64,000 nt of DNA, from the NCBI GenBank assembly GCA_002682825.1, contig NOKP01000046.1:124001-188000 (forward strand), given 5' to 3'. Under the pieces are notes generated by a model. That model had not been told where the DNA came from, searched no databases, and worked only from the letters and a program-made list of their open reading frames with translations. This document shows positions 48,520 through 59,508 of this stretch, piece by piece; position 1 is the first letter of the stretch; each line of letters starts with the position of its first letter. This DNA comes from Neonectria sp. B-13 (Eukaryota; Ascomycota; Sordariomycetes; Hypocreales; Nectriaceae). The position numbers and the translations under genes were made by a program.

Positions 48520-49155
48520 AAAATAAGTGAGAAGATAATAGTAAATAAAGCTAGGCTTACAGATATTACTAACTTAATAGTAGGACTTAATATTTCTAAC
48601 TATATAAGCAAAGCTTAATTAGCTCTTATAGAAAAGATTAATAATCTTATCTAGGCTGCTAAAACTGCTGTCTTATAGGCTAAAACACTTATTAAGAGTA
48701 TTAAGACTATTAGTAGTAATACTATTATAGAAATTTATAGGCTCTATAATAAGGCCAATAAGCTTAAAGAGGCAGCTAATACTCTTAGTAGTACAATAGA
48801 ATAATCAATCATTGAATATATTATCTTACTTAGGGATTAGTATAGAACTATTAAAAATAGCCTTATTTCCCATTTTAATAAGTGTATAATAGCTACAACC
48901 TAGGATATCCTTAATAACTCTAATAATAATACTTGTATACTTTGAAGGATTGCTAAGATGTATTATATAGAAGCTATTAGAACCTTTAGTAAGCTATACT
49001 CTAATGATTACTTTATCCCACTTAAGGAGATATATCTTAAATTACCCTTTAATCTAGACTTTAAGAGTAAGGAATACTATGAATATAAAGATTGTCTAGA
49101 AATCGATGAAGGATATGCTAGGGCTTATTGCTATAATAGAGAACTTAAGGAATAG
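48520..49155 (+). pseudogene. RIP-damaged protein remnant of unknown family
   Basis: One plus-strand frame can be followed for about 210 codons: LTDITNLIVGLNIS, LIEKINNLI.AAKTAVL.AK, IEIYRLYNKANKLKEAANTL, YRTIKNSLISHFNKCIIATT, then an uninterrupted 65 codons from ATG 48958 (MYYIEAIRTFSKLYSNDYF.. to YCYNRELKE). Internal stops are mostly TAG/TAA where Gln would fit. The helical, charged pattern suggests a coiled-coil protein, perhaps part of a mobile element. The family is not recognised. Confidence 0.4.
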
Positions 49156-50900
49156 TATAAGAGAAGAGAAAGAGAGCGCTGGATTGACTTCTGGGTTAGA
49201 ATACTGAGCAACTGCCCTAGTGGGCTAACATTGTTCTACCCTCTAGCAGCTGTAACCCCTCTCAAATGGCCATTTTAAGGCATCCTATGGTATCTGTTCT
49301 AGGCGTTCGATTCGGAAAGCTTGGGTTGAAATGATAATAGCTTTATAGCTTTAATTATGAGCGTTTGCAAAAGTCCAGGCTGCAAAACCATAGATCTTCT
49401 TTTGTTATAACTACATAAGGCATCAAAAATGCTCTATAGTCACTCAAACAAACCATGCTTTAGTAGCATTCCCTTTGACAACCTTATGTCCTAGAGCAGC
49501 TTGCTAATATTCGTGATTCAATATGGGATTTAGAGATTATATAAACGCAGTAAATCCCTAGTTGATGTTCAAATTTGTATAGTAGACATAAGCAAGTTCC
49601 TGCCCAGGCAGTTTGCATAGGATATATAGCTACTCTAAGCATACCATAAAACAGCTGGACTAAGCAATGATTAGGATTGGTTTTTTTGTTTCTATCTTAA
49701 GAACTTAGACTATAATAATAAAGAATACTTTTCTCAAAGAACAGTGAACTATAGTAGCTAATCATGCACTTTCTCCTTGCATAGCCTGATCTAGAGCAGT
49801 CTCTATAGCTTATATCCTGAGTTTACAGATGTCCAAGCCAGGAATCAATAGATGAATCATATCTAATAGCTTTGCCTAAGGTAGTTGTATGAAGAGTAAA
49901 GCATACTGCACCAAGATCTAGAGTGTGTGTTTAGGATGGCAAGGGAATGCTTTATGACCTTTGACATATGTAACATAGTGTTACTGCTTCTTAGCTTTAA
50001 AAATCACAAATTTTAAGTAAGATATAAGTCTTATTACTATATTACACTGCTCTATGTTAAGAAATTAACAAAGCCATATAGTATTACATAATTACCCAGG
50101 AGAAGTTGATCTATCTAGGCCAGTTGAGGTTTATTGGTATTAGAAGGTAGTTAGAGCTATGAAATAAGGCAATCATGCTTGGCGCGTGGGGTTGGGAAGT
50201 TTTTGGAGACTCTTGCATTCATATGATATAGAATAAGTAGTAAGTATTTTTGAATGTACTTGAGTAGATGAAGAATATAGGCTAGAACTGACATAATAAC
50301 TCTTGTGAGTGTTAAAGAAAGATAGTAGTAGTAAATATTCCAGAGACAAATCGATAGCAGATACTCAATGTAAACAAGAAAGCGACAGTAGGTAATAAAC
50401 CCTACCTACTTTCTTACTAACCTACCCAACATTTTTTAAACACATTGTGCTATAAACAGATGTGCGCTGGTGGTATTCATGTAGTCATCTAGAATAGCAA
50501 TTAGATGTCCAAGAAATATGATTGCCATTTCTGGAAGGAGAACAAGCGATGTCCCACTTTGCTAATGCACATGTTTCGCCGTCTCCAACATTCACAGCGC
50601 CACTAGGGCCGTGAAGGTGCCCATGATTAGGTTCACTCACAGCCGCCGCACTGGGTTCTGGACGGCCGCAATCATCTCACTGGGACCCCTCAGCGGGCAA
50701 GCGCGCAGAGGTTACTGATGGATGCTTTCTCAGCATCCGGCCTTGCTACTACTCGTCCTCCGCTTGATCGTGGGAAAAGAGGTCAAATTCCCTCCCCCCT
50801 TGAAGGCATGGATTAAAGTAGGACGTGCAGCTCTGCCTTGAAGAGAGTAGATGCCTCCGCATCCCTATTGAGTGGGCTCGTTCGGTTTCTCTCCATGCCG
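49156..50900. other. Gene-poor DNA, no gene recognised
   Basis: Moderate-GC sequence, with stops in all frames. The minus strand has some protein-like scraps (KLPGQELAYVYYTNLNI, QAALGHKVVKGNATKAWFV) that hint at a decayed transposon, but they do not identify it. Confidence 0.35.
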
Positions 50901-50922
50901 AGGTTTGACGATTCCGCGGATC

Positions 50923-51403
50923 CTAGCTGCTAATCTTCCTAGCGCTACGGCCCGCCCGTTGACTTAGCTCTTTGTTCGTGCTTATGGAAATACCTGCTGA
51001 TCCAGTTAGGCCGCCCTTAGCAATTAATGGAAAGTGACGACTTGTGATACCTTCGATGCGTTGTAAAGATTCCATGTTGCGCATAACCATAGATGATTTA
51101 GGATGGTTGGGTCCTAGGGCTGTTTGAAAACTATGTAGTGCCCGCTCATACATCTCCTCTGCCTCCTTGAGCTTGCCTTGGTCCTTGTAGAGGAGACCCA
51201 AGTTGTTGACTGTTGAAAGTTGATGTATGATGAGGTCCAAGGAGGACAATGTCATATCGTTCAGAGTCGGCCAGTGCAAGGGCACAGTCGTAGACTGGAA
51301 GGACCTTGTCCACGTTGGCCTGGAAGACCCACAGGGTCTTTTCATTACTTCTGACTGCTTGGGGGCGTCTACTCGTGCTCATTTGGGCGTGTAATGAGGA
51401 CAA
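50923..51403 (-). pseudogene. Kinesin-light-chain-type TPR fragment
   Basis: The minus strand encodes LGPHHTSTFN and, one frame over, TVNNLGLLYKDQGKLKEAEEMYERALHSFQTALGPNHPKSSMVMRNMESL. This is the TPR_12-type repeat (LG..HP.T....NNLA.LY..QGK..EAE.MY..AL) found in fungal NB-ARC/TPR proteins. The frame change between TSTFN and TVNNLG fits a small deletion. A low-complexity tail follows to the stop at 50923. The NB-ARC core and start are missing, so it is a remnant of a non-self-recognition-type protein. Confidence 0.7.
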
Positions 51404-51869
51404 TGCGACGCTTCTTGGGGGAGCCGGGTCTTGGGTGTTCGGGTTCTTCCTCTACTTCAGGGGTTCTGGACACCATGATGTACGAGAGTGAGCTCGACGC
51501 GGCCGGGCTGGTGGCCGGGGGGCTTGGTCGCCCTTGCGATCCGGAGTTGTCTTGTGGTGGCTCTGGGCCGTGTTGTTGCGGTTCCGGGTGACGCCGACAT
51601 TGTCAGCCTGAGACAAAACGAGCAGAAGATCGCATGCACGCTAGCTATTGTCGACTCAATGCTTGATCGATGCGAGGCTGCCATACAAAACACTAGTCAT
51701 TTACTTCTTTATTAGCTAGTCAGCTCGAAACTCGAGGTCTATCAACCGAAACCATTTGCCCCGATGGCTGGAGAAAATACTGGGAAGTATCGATCCTTAT
51801 GGAACGGGTTCATCGCATTTATACTACTAGCATACCTGATGTCGGGTGTTACATGAGAGCGAGAATCAA

Positions 51870-52430
51870 AGGTCCACCTCTTCCCGGAACTGACAAATCA
51901 GTCCACGTGCCGAAACCGTTCAAGAGGAATCCTCAGATTCATTATCACTGGCTCCCCAATCGTCCTCAAGGTCCGCATCTTTTTCGTCCGAAGACTCGTC
52001 AGATTCATCAGAAGCCTCTTCTTCATCATGTGGCGTGGGAACCGAGTAAGGTGAAGACCGAATCACGAACGATGAACCCTGAGGCCGAGGGCTGGCAGAT
52101 TTACCCTGCAAGTCGGTTGGGGAGAGTCGATTTGTTGTAGGTGGCTGGTTCCAACTCTGCCCAAGACCAGAGCTGTTTTCACTCCACACCGAGGCCGGTC
52201 GCGTCTTGCTCTTGGTCGCAATCTGTTCGATGCAAATATATGCTTGAGCATGAGTTTCTGCGGAGGGGCCAGGTCCTCCGATGTCTTCCTTAAAACTAAA
52301 CCCTCATGCTCAAGGCCATGTCCAGTCTGCCACAACCACCTCAATGACTTGCGAGCGGACCATCGCTTTTCAGGTCGTTTGCGCAGCATCCCAGTCAGCC
52401 ATGGTTGAAACGTTCGACTGCCTACAGGAC
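51870..52430 (-). pseudogene. Possible protein kinase C-terminal remnant
   Basis: The minus strand has MLRKRPEKRWSARKSLRWL, which resembles the end of a protein kinase domain (subdomain XI: ML..P..RWSA.ECL.WL). After a frameshift near 52290 it continues ETHAQAYICIEQIATKSKTR, SVWSENSSGLGQ and an acidic, serine-rich tail (EEEASDESDESSDEKDADLE) to the stop at 51920. No catalytic HRD or DFG motif is found upstream. Assignment to a kinase rests on one motif. Confidence 0.45.
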
Positions 52431-53119
52431 TACCTTGGGCGCCGCGGAGGCGATTTGTTCTTTAGATCAGCTTCGTATAAGGAGCTATGTGAATCTGCAC
52501 AGTATACGCCTCCACTACCTGATCCACATAATAAGACGTCTGCTGTTGGTATTTGTATCTTCATCGGGCTTCTCTTTGCGGGTACTCTTCGTTGTACTAC
52601 TTCTTTTCTCTGTCTTCTTCCCGTTCTTGATAATAGTTTTCTGTTTCATGTTGTTACGCACCACAGGCAGAAATTGATCACTGCACCAAGGATGCATTAT
52701 TTTTTGTCCTAAGGTACCGTCGCATCCTGTAAGGTCTTATGAAGAGCTCTCACCTAATGTTATTCCCAGACTTTTGCCTACACGCAGTTTCAGCGTTCTA
52801 AAGTAGGGTTAACTACGCTTTTTGGGATGAACTGTCGAGCAAAGCTTTGCTAGTTAGAATGTTACTGGGACTGAGGCTGACATAATAGCGACTAGTGTCG
52901 TTGAGAATCATACGATGGAAACTGATGTTATTACAACTGGTGCAACTTCGTCCCACCCGACTAGAACTGGCCCGGCGACAGCTGGAACCGGCTGGGGCCG
53001 ACTTGGCCACAGTCATTCAGACCGATTCCCCTGATACCCATCATCTATGGCGCCACCGGCCCCGATAGAATACTTGTGTACTTTTTTTTTCAGTGTTTCT
53101 TCGCTGCTTATGAAGCTTC
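52431..53119. other. Intergenic DNA, no gene recognised
   Basis: Only short frames are present. Sequence similar to the BTB gene begins at about 53120 on the minus strand. Confidence 0.45.
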
Positions 53120-55861
53120 TGCTAGACCCATTTACTCCTGAGCAAAAGCCGAAATCAGCATAGAATTATTGACCTATATAAAGATAGTGATTGTTAGAAC
53201 TAGTGTAAATCCAGACTGTCTTTATAGTATTTGTAACATTCTCTGAAAGCATTAAGGATATTTCTCTTAAGGACTGTAATATGTATTATACTAACTTTGT
53301 AAGTCTAATTAGAATACTAGAAACTAAAAAGAGCTTCTTTTAAGGCAAAGATACTATATTTATTAAAGGGAGCCTTAAGGAATAGCTAAAGACTATTATT
53401 AAATAGATTTTTAGTAATATATCTAAGCTATATTAAGAGATAATTAAATAAAGAGTATTTATTACTAATATATAAATAATCTAATTCACTGTTGAAACTA
53501 CTGTTTGGACCACTGTTTCTGCTTATCTGCGATTGCGCTGAATCACATGTTTCCTTTGCTTGAGCTTAATGGGGGGATAGATCTTTGGATTTTGAACCTA
53601 ATTATTGACTTTTGCCCCCTCCATGACAGCCACTGTCAGTCCGCTGACACTAGGAACGACCATCAGGCTTCCCAGAACTCCCTCCGCCAAATCCCTCCAT
53701 GCTTCATGGCTGATGTTAGAGATGACTATAGCAGGATTCCCTCAGTTTCTAATGCATCACTCCTTCAGCTGTAGGTTGATTAGAACAATGTTACCTATCA
53801 ACTGCATGATCCATAAGGCACAGATAGGCTTCTCAAGGAACTCCTTCTCTACAGTAGTAATATTACTATTCCTTTCTAGCTTTAGAGCTAGCCTCTCTAG
53901 AAAGAGCTATTCTATTGCAATCTATTAGGCAGTTACTATATTAAGCTTTATTTCCTCTTATAGTAGGATATTATAGCTAAAGACTGCTAATTGGACTAAC
54001 TCCTTAGGTCTAAAGTGGTTAATTATAGGCTATTTTATATGCTTTAGGCTAGACTTTTAAGCTATAATTTGCAGTATAGAAATAAGGCTTAGATATTCTT
54101 TTAATTTAATATATAGGTTATATGAGAGCCTATGTATATAGCTTGGTAAGGGCTTACTGGGCTATAGTGCGATTTAGATAGTAGTTATCTTGTGCGATTG
54201 GTAGTATAGTTATTGTATTATTTGGAAGGTTGGATAGAATGTAAAGAGCCTGAAAAGTGCAGAGGTTATCTTGCAGGCTGGGCTTTTATCCTAAGGGGTT
54301 TTAGCCTTTTCTAAGGTCTAGCTTTTCTAAGATCTAGCTTTTCTAAGATCTAGCTTTTCTAAGATCTAGCTTTTCTAAGATCTAGCTTTTCCAGCTGATT
54401 AGGGCAGTAAAACTTATACCTTAACTTTATAGTAGAAACTTTTATCTCCTTAAGTCATTATTGCCTTAGGCTTAGGTATTAAGCCTATTATACTATTGTT
54501 TTTTCTATTTTCTTTTATACTATTTAACCTTTAGCCTCTTCTCTAGGTATATACTATTAAGGACTATTATATCTAAATAAATAATCTAATAAATACTAAA
54601 GGTATATAATTAAATCTAAAATAGTATTCTTTCTATTTTCCTTAAGAGTATTTAATAGATTTAGTTAGAATTTATAGTATAATTTATAGTATAATAGTTA
54701 ACTAATAATAATCTTTAGTATTAATAGCTCTATAGTTTATATAAGGCTTTAACTCCTTTAAATAATAATCTTAGTTAAAATATAGAAGATATTATACTTA
54801 GAGAAAACTTAAGCTATTATAAGCCTTAATAGAAGATCTTTATAGTAATAGAATAGTAAGTCTATCTTTAAATTAGGGACTTAGATCTCTACTTATAGTT
54901 TAATTACTTTATAATAATTATAATAATCAATTAGTATAGCTAACTTTACTAATATTTTAATAGTAACTATTTAAAGGACTATTTAAATCTAATAATAGAT
55001 TATTTTCATTAGAAAAATAAAAGCTTTTTAATCTTAATTTATTATTTTAATAATATACTTAAAGTTAAACTTTAACTATATTTTATTCTAATTTCTATAA
55101 ATTATTATATTAAAATATTTTAATATAATCCTAAGAGCTTATAAAAATAGTCTAAGTTATATTTACTTTTTTTCTTCTTTTACTTAAGTAATAGACTATA
55201 TATTACTTAAGCTATTAATATTATTAATTGTATTATCTTCTAAGAATATAATAAATACTTTTAATATTTTAACTTACTAGATTAATATTCTAGTAATGCA
55301 TTAAGCTATTTTTCTCTAGTAGAAGATACTATAAATAGAGCATCTAGGTTTTAGAGAATAAAAAGAGTATTGCCCTTTGGGTCAATTTCATACATCTAAG
55401 GGTTAGCCATCTCATGCAAAAGACAAGATTAGGAGTCAAGGCCATCAAGGACCGAATGTTTTTCTTTTTCTTTTCGTTTTGGCGACTCAAGACATAGATT
55501 GGAGCTTCAAAGGCATGAAAACATATCACATAACAATGCGTAAGTGGCTTCGATCGTAGTGTAAGTGGCGTTGCGGGGCACCATCCATCCGGTCTTGCGA
55601 CCTGTGTAGCTAACTTATGAAGAGCAACTGTTGCCACGTTGCATTTGCAAGCCCCTCATGTATCTCACTAGGTGGAACGGCAGCCTCTCGAAAAATTTCT
55701 CCTTCCTCCCACTTGACCGCTCGGGCACACTCTGAGTTTAACACTACCAGCACCGAGACTGTTCCATATGTGCCAGCCAAATCATTAGTCTGAGGCATGA
55801 ATCCTTGATTTCTCAGCCCCAGGAATAATATGGGACTGCGAGAGTTTTGTAGAGTCAGCAT
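53120..55861 (-). pseudogene. Inverted second copy of the BTB gene, RIP-mutated and split by a repeat
   Basis: Base-by-base reading against the intact gene (17666-18867) and its upstream region (from about 17300) shows homology along the whole segment: the upstream part at 55861-55580, exon 1 at 55500-54730, the intron, and exon 2 up to about 53120. Nearly all differences between about 55335 and 54581, and between 53475 and 53280, are C to T or G to A. An example is ATGAAAATAATCYAYYATYA at the start of a matched block. The outer ends (55340-55861 and about 53120-53280) keep normal GC. Exon 2 is interrupted by the 1.1-kb repeat at 53487-54580. Many stops make it non-functional. Confidence 0.85.
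53487..54580 (-). mobile_element. Unrecognised ~1.1-kb repeat, copy 4, least mutated
   Basis: It is in the orientation of copy 1. Ends are CACTGTTGAAAC and ATCTAAATAA; the target duplicate ATAATCTAAT is at 53476-53485 and 54581-54590 (one extra base at the left). It sits in exon 2 of the BTB paralogue. The left third has nearly normal GC. Read on the minus strand, the frame gives LALKLERNSNITTVEKEFLE, LWIMQLIGNIVLINLQLKE, then AWRDLAEGVLGSLMVVPSVS, GLTVAVMEGAKVNN and a stop. Copies 3 and 5 lack the stretch from VLGSL to VAVME through a deletion. This copy is the best template for the family's coding content. Confidence 0.8.
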
Positions 55862-56192
55862 GCTAAAGCCACACTTCTTTCTTATACGCGCGTGCTGACC
55901 AATACCTTCCTCAATTCCGACCCCGATGAATCTGCTCTATCGATTATGATGGAAGGATGACATCTCGGTCTTTCTGCCACTTACTGCCCGCACTTGAAGC
56001 CTTATTTCTGTGGCAGCAACAGTAGCCTAATTCATTGATCCTAATAAATTCCTCGCGCTGCTCAGTTGATCAAAATCATCACAACCACCCAGCTCGTAGG
56101 AACCAAGCTCTCGTCCTCTACCACTTCGCAATCCGACTTGACGTAATCTGGCTCCTTTATTTTTATTTTTATAGATTTGACCGACTAGGACT
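55862..56192. other. Intergenic DNA, no gene recognised
   Basis: No coding frame of quality is seen between the BTB paralogue and the next remnant. Confidence 0.45.
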
Positions 56193-56762
56193 ATGTCTGC
56201 TATCTTTTGTTGCCCGGACATAAAGCCGTACCGCCCCCGGTGGCTTGACCACGAGCCAAAGTTTACGGCATTTCTGCATTGGGCAAACGACCTTACAACA
56301 CCTCCGGCGCCGGATGATGACTTCTTATTTGTCAGCAACGCATTGTACGCTGTTCAGCTTGTGAGGCAGGTCAACTATGGACCGCAGGAGGCGGTCAGAT
56401 ACTTTGTTCCAGCTAGGAATGAATCCGAATTCGTGGAGGCTACTGAGAACAATCTTCTAAATGCTAATTTCGAGAAATTGAATTCGTATTTGATCTCAAT
56501 AGTCCTTATTGTTAAGTATCTGTACTAAAGGTTTAATTGACTATAGGTATAAGAACTTCAGATGCGAATATCATAATAAATCTTTCGAAGTCAACTTGTA
56601 TTAGAAGAACCCTGCCAATACGCATCACTGGCGGGCTAACCTTGCAAGGCTGTCTAGGGAAATTGACCTCGCATATCGACATAAGGGTACGGAGATGGAG
56701 GAAGCCAAGGTAGAAGAAGAGGCTGAGCGAGAGAAGAGACTGGAACCCCTTTCTGTTCCATA
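56193..56762 (+). pseudogene. Unassigned gene, probably broken by a stop
   Basis: The first exon-like part starts MSAIFCCPDIKPYRPRWLDH and contains FLHWANDLTTPPAPDDDFLF, NYGPQEAVRYFVPARNE and EATENNLLNANFEK. A putative intron ends with GACTATAG at about 56547. The next part continues YKNFRCEYHNKSFEVNLY, a TAG, then KNPANTHHWRANLARLSREI and a charged coiled-coil-like EEAKVEEEAEREKRLEPL. The TAG would be Gln before a C to T change. The family is not recognised. It lies just upstream of the PD-(D/E)XK remnant and might belong to the same original gene, although the frames do not join. Confidence 0.4.
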
Positions 56763-56959
56763 GTGCGAAAACTCATTACCGAAGCTGCGCAACTCATTTT
56801 TAAGCCCGTTCGGTGGGGGAGTTGTGAATCGCAGTGGGCGGTCTCAAAAACAGAAAGCGCTCTTTCTGATTCGAACAAGCAAAGCACCGCCGAGTTAGAC
56901 ATCGCAGCTTTGAAGAGAGCCCTTCGATTCTTACTCCCGGCAGCATCCACGTCCGCTTA

Positions 56960-57524
56960 CTGATAGTACGACAGCCTCAGCGCCGGACTAATCCTGCAGT
57001 ACAGGCCCAAGGACGCGCCGAGCAAGATGGTCGACTTTTGTCTTACGATTCGACCGAACAAGGAGGAACAGCGCATCATTGAATCCGTCTGCCGCATCCG
57101 ACTGGGCGAGTCGATCAATTACACCGACTGGGGGCGCTTAAGGAAGCATTCTATTGCCATCTCTATTGAGACACAGCGTTTCGAGGATCAATTCGATGCG
57201 GCCTTGCTCCAGATTGCTACGTGGCACTCGTCTCAGTGGCGGAGTCTGCGTTGGGGCGGCAAGTCTCTACCTACAATCGAGTTTTTACCGGGCATCATCA
57301 TCCAGGGCCACGACTGGGAGTTCATCGCAACGACCCTTGGGCAGGATGACGTGGCGACGACATTCAAGCCACCGCTGCAGATTGGCAACACGCGGACCGA
57401 AGAAGGCATCTACAAGCTGCTCATTTCCCTGCAGCAACTGAAGCGGTGGGCAGAGGAGTCGTACTGGCCGGCGTTCAAGGCAGACGTGCTTGGCATTGCT
57501 GCTGCAACAGCTGACGAGGGCTGA
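56960..57524 (+). pseudogene. C-terminal PD-(D/E)XK nuclease-like domain, N-terminally truncated
   Basis: The readable protein begins with LILQYRPKDAPSKMVDFCLT (ATG at 57027 inside it). It continues with SINYTDWGRLRKHSIAISIE, QIATWHSSQWRSLRWGGK, IEFLPGIIIQGHDWEFIATT and LQQLKRWAEESYWPAFKADV. This matches the fungal PD-(D/E)XK nuclease-like domain (KMVDFC.., NHTD, SIETK, W..AQW, LP.I..QGH.W). The stretch is open to the TGA at 57524. The usual E-x-K reads E-T-Q here (Glu48, Gln50 counted from the ATG), so a catalytic lysine appears to be lost. Upstream domains are absent or in other frames. Such proteins are often mobile-element- or repeat-associated; their role is unknown. Confidence 0.7.
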
Positions 57525-58965
57525 ATACATAGAATGGAAAACACCTCAGCCTAAAGACGTCTCAACTCTCCCTTGTCGGGACGTCTCCTTTTCCAGGCTT
57601 ACCTGCATCCTATTCGGTGCACCTTTGCTGACGTTTACCTATTAGAGGTCGATGTCTAGAACTAGAAGATGCCAGTATGGGATCAGATGTCAACGGTCAA
57701 CTCACCTCTCGCCACGGACTTTGCGTCCACCAGCGTTTCCGAATCGCCTGAAGAAGACTCCGCTGGCACCTTGAACGCCGTGGCTCGGGCCTCATGGGGC
57801 AAGGTGCGTCAAGAGGCGGCCGTGAGACACTCTCACAGAGCTTGTTGGGCCTGGAACGGAGAGGTAGAGCTGCATGTCTGGAGGATCAGGGAGGCGGTAC
57901 AGTCACAACCCGCTGAGTTCAGTCCGTGGGGATTTAGCGGCTCTTGTTCGTACAGATACAGCTGACCAACCCGATTTCAGGTTAGGGAGGGTCTTAGCTC
58001 GACTTCAGTCACATCCACCTCGGCCCTGATGTTCCATTATTAGTGTTCTCGGCTCCTCCGTCAAATCTTCCGGGCACATTAAAGAGCGGCCCACCAGCGC
58101 CACGCCCGACCTATATGACAAAGGCCACATTCATCAAGTTAAGTTAGCGCAGTCCCCCTATTGAAGGACGCAAAAGGGGTTGCTCGAGCTGCCAATTAGT
58201 ATAGGTCAATTCGAGCATTCGGATGAACTCATCGTGCTGTGCCTCCTTCAACAGCAGTTTCTCTACGTTTCAGCACTGCCAATCCCACGATGCTCTTAAG
58301 TCTCTTCACGGCGGGCCACAGTGACAAGACATGACCCTACTCTTCTATTATAATTGACAGCTACCCTATATTCCTATGGCACTCCACTTTTCGTGGAAAA
58401 GACGCCGACGAAAAGACTACGGCTTCTATTAGCTGCAGGGACGGTCTGGATACAGTCATGGAGGCGGCTATGACTTTGGCGGTCACGGCTATCAAGCTAG
58501 GCCTTTCACACCTAACCATTGCCTCGATCTGGGTTTCCCAATCCCCTTAAGAAAAACTGGTTAACTTTCTACGCAGATATCAGCCATCTGCGCCTTTTGG
58601 GGCCGCTGATGGCCCCTTAGGCTTATCTACTAATGGCGCTGGCCTATGAAATGCTAAGATGGCAGGGCAAGAGTGAGAATAAGGAGGATATGAAGATGTG
58701 GATCACGGCGCGTACGGTCTCTATACCAAACCCCTGCCGGGTCACACAACCTTTTTGTACTCTTGTCCGGATCAGGTAGCGCGAGACCTACCCCATCTAT
58801 CTCTTCTATGTTAGCCTAGCACGTCCTTTTGCACCTCGTTGGGATTGTGTGAGCCCCTAGCTCTCAGGACGAAATTAAAACAAACAAACAAATTTCGGTA
58901 AAAAGAGCTTTCCTTATCTCATCATTCGTGAATAATCCCTGTAAGTCCTTTTTTCCTCTGAAAAG
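57525..58965. other. Gene-poor DNA, no convincing gene
   Basis: A plus-strand frame at 57669-57965 (98 codons) contains ESPEEDSAGTLNAVARASWG and HSHRACWAWNGEVELHVW. The latter weakly recalls a fungal HNH-nuclease start, but the key Cys/His pattern is incomplete. The rest has no coding signal. A short (CAAA)3-type run lies near 58880. Confidence 0.35.
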
Positions 58966-59508
58966 GTGCCTATTCCTTATTCTATCTCCAACTCTACCCA
59001 GACTCAGTCCCAAATCTCTAACTCAAAAGGGGTCCAGCATCAATCATCCAATCAAAATAATTCTATATCTCACAGGGTTTATCCTGATATAGCACTCCCA
59101 AGGACATCTACAGATTATTGGACCAGTCGAAGATGCGGACGAGGGCATCGCATTGAAAGCCAAAGTATCTCCACTCCATTCGCGTTTCGGCTCAATAGCC
59201 GTTTAGTCGAGATCACCTTGAGGCCCATGGCGGCTAGAAAAGCTGCTGGTGGTAGTAGTTTTCACTTCTTGAGAAAGCATTCAATTGCAACCTCCTCGTT
59301 GTCCTCGTTGGTCTGGTTAGGGAAGACTGTTAGGAAGTGCGTTCAAGGTCTGGTCAGTGCGGCTCTGCGCGTTCCGTTGGGTGGGAGAGCAACATGTGGG
59401 GATGCGGATCTTTGTTTCGTTCCCTGGGTCCTCTTTTTGCTCCCCTGCAAGGGGTCTATTTTCAGCACTATCAGAAGCCACCCTCGACGAGTAATTTGCC
59501 GCTTATAA
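58966..59508 (+). CDS. Hypothetical 180-codon open frame, doubtful
   Basis: The frame is open with a polar, Gln/Ser/Asn-rich start (SNSTQTQSQISNSKG) and a Cys-rich, hydrophobic end. No domain or homologue is recognised, and composition shifts along the frame, as in chance frames. Confidence 0.18.
   Translation: MPIPYSISNSTQTQSQISNSKGVQHQSSNQNNSISHRVYPDIALPRTSTDYWTSRRCGRGHRIESQSISTPFAFRLNSRLVEITLRPMAARKAAGGSSFHFLRKHSIATSSLSSLVWLGKTVRKCVQGLVSAALRVPLGGRATCGDADLCFVPWVLFLLPCKGSIFSTIRSHPRRVICRL

Noticed and set aside
55344..55637. 97-codon open frame on the minus strand as a separate gene
   Set aside because: It is an out-of-frame reading of the BTB paralogue's 5' region (alignment to 17500-17740).
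57669..57965. HNH endonuclease
   Set aside because: Only a weak RACWAW..ELHVW resemblance; the second Cys and the His pattern needed for HNH are not found.
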